Positions 1 through 7,687 of a stretch of DNA of 39,822 nucleotides are shown here, one piece after another. The stretch is taken from positions 1 to 39,822 of the forward strand of contig CAMDRT010000041.1 of the NCBI GenBank assembly GCA_945906815.1, read 5' to 3'. The translations under genes were made by a program, and so were the position numbers. Positions within the stretch are counted from its first letter, which is position 1. Each line of letters opens with the position of its first letter. The notes under the pieces were generated by a model. That model made no database searches. It was not told the origin of the DNA and saw nothing but the letters and a program-made list of their open reading frames with translations. The stretch is from Bordetella parapertussis. Lineage in GTDB: Bacteria > Pseudomonadota > Gammaproteobacteria > Burkholderiales > SG8-41.

Positions 1-154
1 ATTTTGTGCTTGAGGACTTGACCGATTTTAGTGGGTGCCGGAACGGAGAGAACTGGCCAACGGAGAGAGAAAACGGGGTCGAATACCGTCGCCAGGGTCT
101 TCGGCGAAGTCCGCAGGAACCCACGCCAGCCCCCGTGAACACGCGGCAGTAGGC

Positions 155-190
155 AAAAAAATACCAACCGGAGAATGGGTTGGTATTTTG
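155..190 (-). terminator. Rho-independent terminator of ssrA
   Basis: Read on the minus strand, an 11-bp inverted repeat (AAATACCAACC / GGTTGGTATTT) with a short loop is followed by a run of T. It lies just beyond the 3' CCA of the tmRNA, which is where an ssrA terminator is expected. The stretch to its left (1-154) shows no gene that I can support. Confidence 0.85.
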
Positions 191-193
191 AAA

Positions 194-578
194 TGGTGGA
201 GGCGGCGGGAATCGAACCCGCGTCCGCAAGTCCTCCACAGTCAGGACTACATGCTTAGCCTGGTTATTTGGGTCTCGCTTCGCGCCCGCCAACTGGCAGG
301 CTGGCGCTCAGCCAGCCGCTTCGACGGATCCACGCGGCAAAGCGGCCATACCGCGCAGAGAGGCTGATGTGAATGACACTGCACCGGTCCGTTTGGCTTG
401 CGCCGCCCTTTCCGGCCTAGCCCATCAGCAGGCTAGTGCAGCGTCTAGCCGGTGTTAGGCGGCTAGAGAATAACGCTCGTCGTTGGCGTGTATAAAGTTT
501 CCAGCGGATTTACAAGGTAACTGGACCTTGGCATGCCCTGTGCTGCTTTGTAACCCACGTCGAAGCCAGGTCGCCCCC
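194..578 (-). ncRNA. ssrA: tmRNA (transfer-messenger RNA)
   Basis: tmRNA rescues stalled ribosomes by trans-translation and tags the nascent chain for proteolysis. The 3' end on the minus strand has a tRNA-like T-arm (GTTCGATTCC loop) and ends in CCA. The 5' end GGGGGCG pairs with CGCCTCC at the 3' end to form the acceptor stem, with one G-U pair. A resume reading frame is visible at 455-487: GCC AAC GAC GAG CGT TAT TCT CTA GCC GCC TAA, giving the tag ANDERYSLAA. The ANDE start and the LAA end are the classic features of proteobacterial tags. The length of about 385 nt is normal for a one-piece tmRNA. No smpB is seen next to it. Confidence 0.97.
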
Positions 579-599
579 GGATTCTTTTAATGCACTTAC

Positions 600-608
600 A
601 TTATCGCA
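600..608 (-). promoter_or_regulatory. Candidate extended -10 promoter of ssrA
   Basis: On the minus strand the sequence TGC-GATAAT lies 22 to 30 bases upstream of the mature tmRNA 5' end. It fits a TGn extended -10 box, and no good -35 box is found 16-18 bases further up. The mature 5' end is made by RNase P, so a start some 15 bases upstream is reasonable. This is a pattern call only. Confidence 0.35.
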
Positions 609-772
609 TATGGAGAGGGAAACGCTCTATGCAATATCCTGGCGTGTATCGGCGTACAACGTTATCCTTCTTCATGGCATGCCGCAGACGTTCGATGGAG
701 CATGATCTGCTGCGTGAACGCGGCAGCGGCGCGTTGCCTATTTAACCCGTAAGGAGCACATTTATTCCTGCA

Positions 773-1708
773 ATGCCTAGAAGCCCGGTCTTATTCGCCA
801 TTGCGTTGCTGGCTCTGCTAGGCGGTTGCGCCAGGCTGCCGGGTACCGGCGTCACCTCGTTAAAACCGGCAACCGTAAGTGAGCTGCGGGGATATTTACT
901 CAACCACAAAGCCGATCTGGAGGAGTTCAGACTGCGCGGACCCTTTGCCGTGTCCACGTATAAAGATTTTCAACTCAGTGTGTCGGCCGCTGAGCACATT
1001 GTTAGCGATTTGTACTTATCCGCGCCTGCCGAAAAGGCGCCGCTGGTTATTTTTCTGCACGGGCATGATAACTCCAAGGCAGATCATGCCTATCAGGCGC
1101 TGCATGTGGCTTCGTGGGGTATGCATAGTCTGGTCCTGCAGTTACCCAATAATGGTCCGTGGGTTGCCAATGGCAGGACGCTGGCAAGAATTGTCGATGC
1201 CATTTACCGCCAGCCGGAAATGATCGATAGCCGTATCGACGCGCACAAGATTATTTTGGTCGGCCACTCGTATGGCGGTTCCGCAGTGGCGATCGCGCTG
1301 GCGCAAGGCGCGGCCGCCACCGGCGCGATCCTGCTTGACGCAGCGGGCATCGGCAGGAACTTGCCCAAGTTTCTGAGCCAGATCAATAAACCCGTGATGC
1401 TGCTGGGTGCTGACGAGCAGCGCTCGGTGGCACGCGACCGCGATTACTTTTACACCTTCATTCGCAGTGGCGTGGGCGAGATTTCCATCCGCGACGCGGT
1501 TCACGAAGATGCCCAGTATCCTGCCGAATTTCCGCAGCCCTTGTTTGCAAGCGGGCCACCTCACTCGGAAGTGTTGCAAATTACCTTTGTCAGCGCATTG
1601 ACCGCGTCGGTTTTGAGCCTTTTTGCGACCGGAAAATTCGACTATGCGTGGGCAAGTTTTGGCGATGCCCTTAAAAATGGTAGGATATTTAACGCCAAGA
1701 AGAAGTGA
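773..1708 (+). CDS. Lipoprotein alpha/beta hydrolase
   Basis: This is a predicted outer-membrane lipoprotein with an alpha/beta-hydrolase domain. A hydrophobic signal segment (residues 6-18) ends in the lipobox LGGC, with Cys19 as the lipidated residue and Ala, not Asp, after it. The core shows an HGHDN oxyanion segment near residue 96, the nucleophile elbow GHSYGG with Ser166, and a likely catalytic His near residue 244. The substrate cannot be read from sequence; an esterase or peptidase-like role is possible. The strong AAGGAG box at 751-756 is 16 bases before this ATG, which is long, so an upstream non-ATG start cannot be excluded. The next gene starts one base after the stop, so the two are probably co-translated. 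Base composition is by eye lower in GC than in the core genes to the right. Confidence 0.8.
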   Translation: MPRSPVLFAIALLALLGGCARLPGTGVTSLKPATVSELRGYLLNHKADLEEFRLRGPFAVSTYKDFQLSVSAAEHIVSDLYLSAPAEKAPLVIFLHGHDNSKADHAYQALHVASWGMHSLVLQLPNNGPWVANGRTLARIVDAIYRQPEMIDSRIDAHKIILVGHSYGGSAVAIALAQGAAATGAILLDAAGIGRNLPKFLSQINKPVMLLGADEQRSVARDRDYFYTFIRSGVGEISIRDAVHEDAQYPAEFPQPLFASGPPHSEVLQITFVSALTASVLSLFATGKFDYAWASFGDALKNGRIFNAKKK

Positions 1709-1709
1709 C

Positions 1710-2708
1710 ATGAGATTCACCCAAGACACGCTGCTCATTTCAACGCATTGCCTTACACATAAATCGATGACAAAACTGAAACATACCGGGATGCGCGTGG
1801 TTGTATTACTGCTCCTGCAAACCCTGTGGCTGGGGGCATCCCATGCTCAATCTGCAGTCACCCCCCAATTCAAAGAGGAACTGTCAAGACAACAGGGCAT
1901 CTATCAGAGCACGGGCGAAAAAACGCCTGAGGGGTATGTCATTGATAGAGGGCTTTTAGCGTATACGTTTACGCTGCCCGCCGAGTTTGACCAGTCACTG
2001 GCAAATCTTGGCCCTAACGATAGATGGCTGGATATAGGCGCGGGCAAGGGGCAGGCGGTACTGGATTATTACGCGTCCCGATATGACGCAATGCATGCGG
2101 AAGGACGGGAGCGTCGTGGCAAGAAAGCACAGACCGTTGCCATGTCCATAGAAGACCGCAGGCAATCCGATTGGGCGCAAACCGCGGCCACCCTGGACGC
2201 CAATAGAACTCAATATGTTTTTGGCAAGCACTTGCGCGAGTATACGCTAGAGAAACTCGGGCAATTTCAGGTTATTACCGATATGCTGGGCGGTTTTTCG
2301 TACACCGAAAACTTGTCGCTGTTTATGGAAAAAGTACTGGGTTTTCTGGCGTTGAACGGCAGTTTTTACACCATTCTGCAAGATGTGCATTCTGATATAG
2401 GAACGAATCGGCCCTACTATCCGGATGCGCGATACCTGACCGAAATCGTTAACGCCGACACTTCCGCAATGAAAGTCTGTTCCTGGCTTAAGCGTATCGG
2501 CTGTGTGGAAGTCACTTGCGAATTAAGGCCCGGATGGAAGCCTCCGGTTGAGGTCTATCGCGTGCACAAAGTCTGCAATGACGTTACTGTGCCTGCGCTC
2601 AAACTGGTTCATTTCGAGGCGGGAACGCCTCCCGAACGGCGATTCCAATTCGGCAGTCCGCTACCGGGGACGGCGGCGTCGGCGGATCAGAGCCGCGCAA
2701 AGCGATAA
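1710..2708 (+). CDS. Exported class I SAM-dependent methyltransferase-like protein
   Basis: The sequence LDIGAGKGQAV is a good motif I (SAM-binding loop) of the class I Rossmann methyltransferases, and the segments after it fit the same fold. Ahead of this domain is a clear Sec-type signal peptide (VVVLLLLQTLWLGASHA then Q), so the product appears to be exported. That is odd for an enzyme that needs SAM. I start it at 1710 because AAGAAG lies just upstream and the start is coupled to the hydrolase stop. ATG codons at 1767 and 1791 would also keep the signal peptide, and 1791 would give the most typical one. The C-terminal third has several Cys residues (near CSWLKRIGCVEVTC), consistent with an oxidising compartment. 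The substrate is unknown. Confidence 0.7.
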   Translation: MRFTQDTLLISTHCLTHKSMTKLKHTGMRVVVLLLLQTLWLGASHAQSAVTPQFKEELSRQQGIYQSTGEKTPEGYVIDRGLLAYTFTLPAEFDQSLANLGPNDRWLDIGAGKGQAVLDYYASRYDAMHAEGRERRGKKAQTVAMSIEDRRQSDWAQTAATLDANRTQYVFGKHLREYTLEKLGQFQVITDMLGGFSYTENLSLFMEKVLGFLALNGSFYTILQDVHSDIGTNRPYYPDARYLTEIVNADTSAMKVCSWLKRIGCVEVTCELRPGWKPPVEVYRVHKVCNDVTVPALKLVHFEAGTPPERRFQFGSPLPGTAASADQSRAKR

Positions 2709-2733
2709 TATCTGTACCGCTGGCGGTCGCGAA

Positions 2734-3588
2734 TTACAGCTTCCTGCTTTGAGTGCGCCGGCTTGCGATTCTGCTGTGGGCGGGTTTTGGTGGTGAGGCA
2801 GTTGCTGCGGTCGCCAGTGGGGCGGTAGCCACAGGCGCTACCTGCGACGCCGTTGCTGTGGCACTCGCAGCGTAGGGCTCGCCGTCTTCGATCATCGTAA
2901 TAATGTCATCGCGCATAGTGGCGGGCAGGTCCAGTGCGGCCAGTCTTGCGAGTTGAGCCGGCTTGCCGGGAAGGTTGTTTACGCCTACCAGATACAGCAG
3001 TAGGTCGTTGGTAGTGGGAGCCGAGCCTGACGCATGCAAAAAATCCTGCGGCAGCGCTGGAACGAGCGGATGCGCACCGGGATACAGAATGCGTACCGCG
3101 AAGTCACCGCAGCTCAGGCAAAATGGTTCGCCCCGGACGCGATAAAAACAATACGGTGTTTCGTTATCCACCCACTGCGCGACCCGTTGCGGCAGTGCTT
3201 TTTGCAGTGCGCGCATTTGTGCGTCGTCGGCGAACGGTCGCACGCCATGCAGATGTTCTATCCTGAAAGCTTTGCCGTTAGCGTTGATGGTGCCGTTTTT
3301 GACGAAGTCAGAAACGATAACGCCTGCATTTGGAAATGACCACGCGACGCGCTGATCTTCGAGTTCGATGCCCACATGGTATTCCAGGCTCGCATCCTGG
3401 TGGGTTATCAGGAAGTAGTGGACATACCCCGCCTGTCCGTGCCCGCTGGAAGTGACAGCCGTCACGTGCTGCGACTTCAAATCGACTGCCGAAGCAACGG
3501 GGCCATTCGGCGTCGCCGATTTTTCCGAAGTCTGTGCGGCGACATCGATCGCCAATGCCAACGCAACTAAAATGACTGAGTATTTCAT
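2734..3588 (-). CDS. Secreted protein of unknown function
   Basis: I do not recognise the family. The protein begins with a typical signal peptide (MKYSVILVALALAIDVAAQ). It then has a roughly 200-residue soluble domain with a Cys cluster (YCFYRVRGEPFCLSCGDF) and a low-complexity Ala/Thr/Pro tail rich in basic residues at the end. An in-frame ATG at 3609 would add seven residues (MCEYSHH). I prefer 3588 because it gives a normal signal peptide, although neither start has a visible Shine-Dalgarno box. The gene converges on the methyltransferase gene with only 25 bases between the stops. A set of palindromes overlaps its start, suggesting tight control. Confidence 0.65.
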   Translation of the reverse strand: MKYSVILVALALAIDVAAQTSEKSATPNGPVASAVDLKSQHVTAVTSSGHGQAGYVHYFLITHQDASLEYHVGIELEDQRVAWSFPNAGVIVSDFVKNGTINANGKAFRIEHLHGVRPFADDAQMRALQKALPQRVAQWVDNETPYCFYRVRGEPFCLSCGDFAVRILYPGAHPLVPALPQDFLHASGSAPTTNDLLLYLVGVNNLPGKPAQLARLAALDLPATMRDDIITMIEDGEPYAASATATASQVAPVATAPLATAATASPPKPAHSRIASRRTQSRKL

Positions 3589-3632
3589 ATGGTGCGAATA
3601 TTCGCACATATGAATAAGTATTATTACTTATT
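3586..3632 (-). promoter_or_regulatory. Stacked palindromes at the start of the secreted-protein gene
   Basis: A perfect 16-base palindrome, GTGCGAATATTCGCAC (3592-3607), lies directly between two in-frame ATG codons, and CATATG/ATATG flank it. A second perfect inverted repeat, AATAAGTA-TTAT-TACTTATT (3613-3632), follows upstream. The first could be a dimeric repressor operator or an RNA hairpin that blocks the start. I cannot name the regulator. Confidence 0.5.
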
Positions 3633-3737
3633 TTTTGTGGTGCAGATTTCACCGCACCGCTTAGTCACTGGGATTAATAAATTGTTACAATAAAACAAGT
3701 GCTTATGTAAAAAAACCTTACGGTCTGCACTTGGAGT

Positions 3738-4424
3738 TTAGGGTGCGTATTTGCGGACTGCGTAATCGCTAGAGACCGGGGTGAGTAGTTGCAGTATGTC
3801 CAGCGGCGTTTCGACCACGGCATCGGCGCCCCACGCGGTGGGGTCGCTGCCGTTCAGATAGCCGTAACGCACGGCAACGGTCGTCATGCCGGCGGCACGT
3901 CCTGCCTGCACGTCGCGCTCGTCGTCGCCGACGTAGATGCAGGCTGCAGGGGCGATATTAATGGCGCGTGCAGCCGCGTACAGGGGCGCGGGGTGCGGTT
4001 TGAGCACGCCGGTGGTGTCACCACCGATGATGCACGCGGTGCGCGCGCTGTAGCCCAGCAGCTTCATCAAGGGCAGGGCAAAACGTTCCGCCTTGTTGGT
4101 GACGATGCCCCAGATGAGCTGGCGTGACTCCAGGGCGTCGATCAATTGCGCCATGCCATCGAATAAGCGGGTTGCTCGGCACAGGTTGGCTTCATAGAGC
4201 TGCAAAAACTCGTCGCGCATCGCCGCATAATCGGCGTGGTCGGGCGTGATGCCAAAGCCCGCGCCGAGCAGACCACGCGCACCGGATGAGGTGACGGGGC
4301 GTGTCTTCTCATCCGGCACGGGCGGTAGATTTCGAGCGATGCGCATCAGGTTTACGGCATAACCCAGATCGGGGGCGGTGTCGGCAAAGGTGCCGTCAAG
4401 ATCGAAGAGGACTGCTTTTATCAT
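3738..4424 (-). CDS. gph: Phosphoglycolate phosphatase (HAD superfamily)
   Basis: Gph removes phosphate from 2-phosphoglycolate in the cytoplasm. All four HAD motifs are visible: DLDGT with nucleophile Asp8, IVTN for motif II, the motif III Lys in GVLKPHP, and VGDDERD for motif IV. Between motifs I and II is the alpha-helical cap typical of the Gph subfamily. I start at MIKAVLFDLDGT (4424). The in-frame ATG at 4493 would overlap ubiG and encode a Pro-rich stretch made only of short repeats. The gene follows ubiG in the order mtaD-ubiG-gph, a common proteobacterial arrangement. A pyrophosphatase-like or PpaX-type activity cannot be ruled out from sequence, but the context favours Gph. Confidence 0.9.
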   Translation of the reverse strand: MIKAVLFDLDGTFADTAPDLGYAVNLMRIARNLPPVPDEKTRPVTSSGARGLLGAGFGITPDHADYAAMRDEFLQLYEANLCRATRLFDGMAQLIDALESRQLIWGIVTNKAERFALPLMKLLGYSARTACIIGGDTTGVLKPHPAPLYAAARAINIAPAACIYVGDDERDVQAGRAAGMTTVAVRYGYLNGSDPTAWGADAVVETPLDILQLLTPVSSDYAVRKYAP

Positions 4425-4429
4425 TTTGA

Positions 4430-4478
4430 AACGTGAAGGGTGAACAGGTGAACGAGTGAAGGGGGGGAAGAGTGAAGG
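4430..4478 (-). repeat. Degenerate TTCACTC/GTTCACC short repeats in the ubiG-gph gap
   Basis: On the minus strand the gap between ubiG and gph is made of imperfect copies of a TTCAC core (CTTCACT, CGTTCAC, TGTTCAC, CCTTCAC). This is the most degenerate of the short tandem repeats found at gene junctions in this window. Confidence 0.6.
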
Positions 4479-4485
4479 GGGTACC

Positions 4486-5187
4486 TCATTCACCGCTTTT
4501 CACGGCGTGCAGAATGTAATTTACGCTGGCGTCCGCTGTGAGCGCGTAGTGTTGCGTGAACGGGTTGTAGGTCATGCCAGTAATGCCGCTGACGTTGAGT
4601 TGCGCACGGCGGCACATCGCGGCGAGTTCCGAGGGTTTGATGAAACGCGCGTACTCGTGCGTGCCGCGCGGCAGCAAGCGCAGCACATATTCCGCGCCGA
4701 TCACCGCGAACAAATACGACTTTGGATTGCGGTTGATGGTGGAGAAAAAAACCTGGCCGCCGGGTTTCACCAAAGCCGCGCAGGCCGCTACGGTGGCGGC
4801 CGGGTCGGGCACGTGTTCCAGCAGTTCCATGCAGGTGACAGCGTCGAATGACGCGGGCCGTTCGTGCGCCAGGTCTTCGGCGGAAATTTTTCGATACGTA
4901 ACTTGCTGGCCTGTTTCCAGCAGGTGCAGCTCGGCCACCTTGAGCGGTTTTTCGGCGAGGTCAATGCCGGTGACGGTGGCGCCCCGCGCCGCCATGCCCT
5001 CCGCCAGAATGCCACCGCCGCAGCCTACGTCGAGTATTTGTTTGTTTACGAGCGTGATATGACTTGCAATGTAATCCAGCCGTAACGGATTGATGTCGTG
5101 CAGTGGCTTGAACTCGCTGTGCGGATCCCACCAGCGGTGCGCCAGTGCGCTGAATTTATCCAGCTCCAGCGGGTCGACATTGCTCAT
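4486..5187 (-). CDS. ubiG: Ubiquinone biosynthesis O-methyltransferase
   Basis: UbiG carries out both O-methylations of the quinone ring in ubiquinone synthesis, using SAM. The sequence has the UbiG-type start (NVDPLELDKFSALAHRWWD), motif I LDVGCGGGIL near residue 52, the acidic GIDLAE segment, and CMELLEHV followed by FSTINRNPKSY, which are hallmarks of the family. At 233 residues it has the usual length. It begins inside the stop codon of mtaD (ATGA overlap), so the two are translationally coupled. It precedes gph. Confidence 0.95.
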   Translation of the reverse strand: MSNVDPLELDKFSALAHRWWDPHSEFKPLHDINPLRLDYIASHITLVNKQILDVGCGGGILAEGMAARGATVTGIDLAEKPLKVAELHLLETGQQVTYRKISAEDLAHERPASFDAVTCMELLEHVPDPAATVAACAALVKPGGQVFFSTINRNPKSYLFAVIGAEYVLRLLPRGTHEYARFIKPSELAAMCRRAQLNVSGITGMTYNPFTQHYALTADASVNYILHAVKSGE

Positions 5188-6503
5188 GCGCGCGCCTGCG
5201 TTATTTTATTGCGCCAGAATCCGGCGCGTGCGGTGATATCGTCCACGTCCAGGCCGGTGAGGCGGCCTTCGTTTACCCGCAGCACGCCGTCCACCCACAC
5301 GTGGCTGACGTGTTCGCGCCCGGCGGCGTAGACGATGTGCGACAGCGGTTGATAACACGGCGTCAGTTCCGGCGCGCTTAAATTGACGGCGGTCATGTCC
5401 GCCTGCTTGCCCTTTTCGAGAGAGCCTATTTTTGCCTCGAGGCCGAGCGCGCGCGCGGCGTTAATGGTTGCCATTTCTAGAGCCTGCCGTGCGGGAACGG
5501 CCGCCGCATTATCGGCGCCGAGTTTGCCGAGCAGCGCCGTCAGCCGCAATTCAGACAGCATATCGAGTCGGTTATTGCTGGCAGCACTGTCGGTGCCCAA
5601 GCCGACATTGACGCCGGCTTGCAGCAAGGCGGGTAGCGGTGCCAGCCCGCTCGCGAGTTTGAGATTGGAGGTCGGGCAGTGCGCGACATGGCAGCCGTGT
5701 TCGGCGAGCCATGCAATTTCCTCTGCGGTGAGATGCACCGCATGCACGGCGATGAGATTGGGGCCGAGCAGCCCGAGGGTCTTCAGCCTTTGCAGTGGCC
5801 GCACCCGGTGCTGGGCGAGGCTGTCGCGAATTTCGTCTTGCGTTTCGTGCAGATGCGTGTGCACCGGCAGATCAAGCTCGGCGGCGTAAGTGGCGATGCG
5901 CTCGAAGGTGGCATCGCTGACGGTGTAAGGGGCGTGGGGCGCGAGACAAAACGATAACAGGGTTTCATCGCACAGGGCGTCACGCACCGCGATGCCTTTG
6001 CCCAGATAATCCGCGGCATCGCTGGCATAGGCCGACGGAAATTCCACCGCGATAATGCCAATAGCTGCGCGCATACCGGCTTGCAGCGCCGCGTGCGCCG
6101 TGGCTTGCGGGAAAAAATACATATCGTTAAAACAGGTAACGCCGCCGCGCAGCATTTCCGCGCAGGCGAGCAGCGTGCCGTCGCGCACGAATTCCGCGTT
6201 GACCACTTTTGACTCCACCGGCCAAATGTGATCGCGCAGCCAGGGCATCAGCGGCAGATCATCGGCCACGCCGCGCATCAAGGTCATCGCCGCGTGGGTG
6301 TGTAAATTGATGAGGCCGGGAATGAGCGCGTGATGCGGCAGGTCGATCACGGTCGCTGCGGGGTGGCGTTCGAGGGCGGCGCTCACCGGCAGCATATCCG
6401 TGATCGCGCCGTCTTTCACGACAACAGCATGGTGTTCCAACAGGACATCACGCGGTAGCACCGGGATAACCCAGCGCGCGCAAATAACGGTGTCGGCTGA
6501 CAT
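5184..6503 (-). CDS. mtaD: 5'-methylthioadenosine/S-adenosylhomocysteine deaminase (TRZ/ATZ amidohydrolase)
   Basis: This is a metal-dependent deaminase of the amidohydrolase superfamily. Metal ligands are visible in LHTHAAM (His68, His70), in HTHLHET, at VHAVHLT, and in GTDSAASNN, which supplies the Asp. The length of 439 residues and the MPWL and FNDMYFF segments match the MtaD/SsnA-like group. Its position directly ahead of ubiG, with an overlapping start and stop, fits removal of the SAH made by methyltransferases. Guanine or other nucleoside deaminase activity is possible, since the family is broad. The start is at ATG 6503. Confidence 0.85.
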   Translation of the reverse strand: MSADTVICARWVIPVLPRDVLLEHHAVVVKDGAITDMLPVSAALERHPAATVIDLPHHALIPGLINLHTHAAMTLMRGVADDLPLMPWLRDHIWPVESKVVNAEFVRDGTLLACAEMLRGGVTCFNDMYFFPQATAHAALQAGMRAAIGIIAVEFPSAYASDAADYLGKGIAVRDALCDETLLSFCLAPHAPYTVSDATFERIATYAAELDLPVHTHLHETQDEIRDSLAQHRVRPLQRLKTLGLLGPNLIAVHAVHLTAEEIAWLAEHGCHVAHCPTSNLKLASGLAPLPALLQAGVNVGLGTDSAASNNRLDMLSELRLTALLGKLGADNAAAVPARQALEMATINAARALGLEAKIGSLEKGKQADMTAVNLSAPELTPCYQPLSHIVYAAGREHVSHVWVDGVLRVNEGRLTGLDVDDITARAGFWRNKITQARA

Positions 6504-6533
6504 AGTGGACAGTTTAGCGTAAATGCATCAGGC

Positions 6534-6564
6534 AAAAAAAAGCCCTGCTTCGGCAGGGCTTTAA
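6534..6564 (-). terminator. Terminator after the first OmpA-domain lipoprotein gene
   Basis: A perfect stem AAAGCCCTGC / GCAGGGCTTT with a four-base loop is followed on the minus strand by eight T. It lies between the OmpA-domain gene (stop at 6581) and mtaD. Confidence 0.9.
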
Positions 6565-6580
6565 TTTTAGTGCTTAAATC

Positions 6581-7387
6581 TTAGGGCTTCGGCTTAGCTG
6601 CCGGCTTGGCTTCAGGCTTCGCTTCCGGCTTGGCTTCAGGCTTCGGTTGCGGCAGTGCAGTGCCTACAATTTCAACCGTGACACGGCGATTCGGTCCCAG
6701 ACATTCGATGAGCTGCTTGCGCGCCATCTTGTTGTCGCAGAACTTGGTCACGGGGATCGGCTGTTTCGGGCCTTTGCCTTCCCAGAAGATCAGTTTCGGA
6801 TCTACCTTTTCCGCATTGACCAGATGATCTTTCGCCACCACGGCACGACGCTCGGAGAGCTTCATGTTGTAGGGCAGGCTGCCCAGACGATCGGTGTGAC
6901 CGGTGACAACCACCGCGCCAAAATTGGTAGCCGTGCGCGCTTTGTTGGCGGTGCGCAGGCCTTTCAGGAATTCGCCGAGTTCTTTTTTATTGTCATCCGT
7001 GAGTATCGCCTCGTCAAACGGAATGTTTTGCAGTTCTATTTTCTCGGTGATATTGATCGGCTGGGGTTTCTTCGGCTTGGCTGCCGGTTTGGCTTCCGGC
7101 TTAGCTTCCGGCTTGGCCTCAGGCTTGGCTGCGGGTTTTTTCGGTGCTGGTGCGGCTTTTGCCGCAGGTTTCGGTGCAGTGGCATCACCGCAAGCAACGC
7201 TACCACTCGCGGGCGTCCAGTCGCTGGCGCGCACGCACACATCGGCGCCTAACGCCTTCACCGCTACACCACTGCTATCGACCAAATAAGCGGGCTTATC
7301 TACGCTTTGACTGCCGCCCATTCCCGAGCAGCCGGCGATGGTTGCCAACGCGACGCCTGCCAAACTGACTTTAAATACGAAACTCAT
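6581..7387 (-). CDS. OmpA-family lipoprotein with PEAK/PAAK repeats
   Basis: This is a predicted envelope lipoprotein with a peptidoglycan-binding OmpA C-terminal domain. The signal segment ends in the lipobox IAGC (Cys20). A short N-terminal module (YLVDSSG...DVCVRASDWTPA) is shared with the neighbouring paralogue. Then come a flexible Ala/Pro/Lys linker with repeated PEAK units (about residues 83-105), the OmpA domain with VTGHTDRLGS and LSERRAVVAKDHL, and a second PEAK repeat tail at the end. A good AGGGGGAT ribosome site supports the start. The repeats are coding and charged, and may span the peptidoglycan. In Betaproteobacteria an ompA-like gene is often found in this ubiG/gyrA neighbourhood. 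Confidence 0.88.
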   Translation of the reverse strand: MSFVFKVSLAGVALATIAGCSGMGGSQSVDKPAYLVDSSGVAVKALGADVCVRASDWTPASGSVACGDATAPKPAAKAAPAPKKPAAKPEAKPEAKPEAKPAAKPKKPQPINITEKIELQNIPFDEAILTDDNKKELGEFLKGLRTANKARTATNFGAVVVTGHTDRLGSLPYNMKLSERRAVVAKDHLVNAEKVDPKLIFWEGKGPKQPIPVTKFCDNKMARKQLIECLGPNRRVTVEIVGTALPQPKPEAKPEAKPEAKPAAKPKP

Positions 7388-7687
7388 GTTTTGATCCCCC
7401 TGTTTTACGATGAGAAATTAGGGCGCCGCACCACTACACACTAGCAACTGTCTCCCAGTACGTCCCTTACCTTGATTCTAGGCCACCAAGCACCACTGCC
7501 GTTACTGATACTGAGCTACTGAATATCACAACTGTGATGGTATAGCAAACCACGAGCTGGATGCTATCACGGATTTATGACAAAACGCACACAGATTTGT
7601 TGCCCAAAAGAAACGCCAAACCCGAGGGTGTGGCGTTTTCGTTGAATGGTCCGAATAATGGCTATTTTAGTTTTGCCGCCAGGCACC
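7388..7687. other. Intergenic region between the two OmpA-domain genes
   Basis: These 300 bases carry the upstream region of the first OmpA-domain gene and, near 7604-7638, the terminator of the second. I see no open frame or RNA gene that I can support here. Confidence 0.6.
7604..7638 (-). terminator. Terminator after the second OmpA-domain lipoprotein gene
   Basis: On the minus strand, AAACGCCA and TGGCGTTT form a stem that continues through CACCC/GGGTT to a tight loop. It is followed by CTTTT, about 50 bases beyond the stop at 7688. Confidence 0.75.

Noticed and set aside
35..367. Open frame of 110 codons on the plus strand containing WRRRESNPRP
   Set aside because: It is antisense to the tmRNA. 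The RRRESNPRP string is the well-known false translation of a reversed tRNA-like 3' end.
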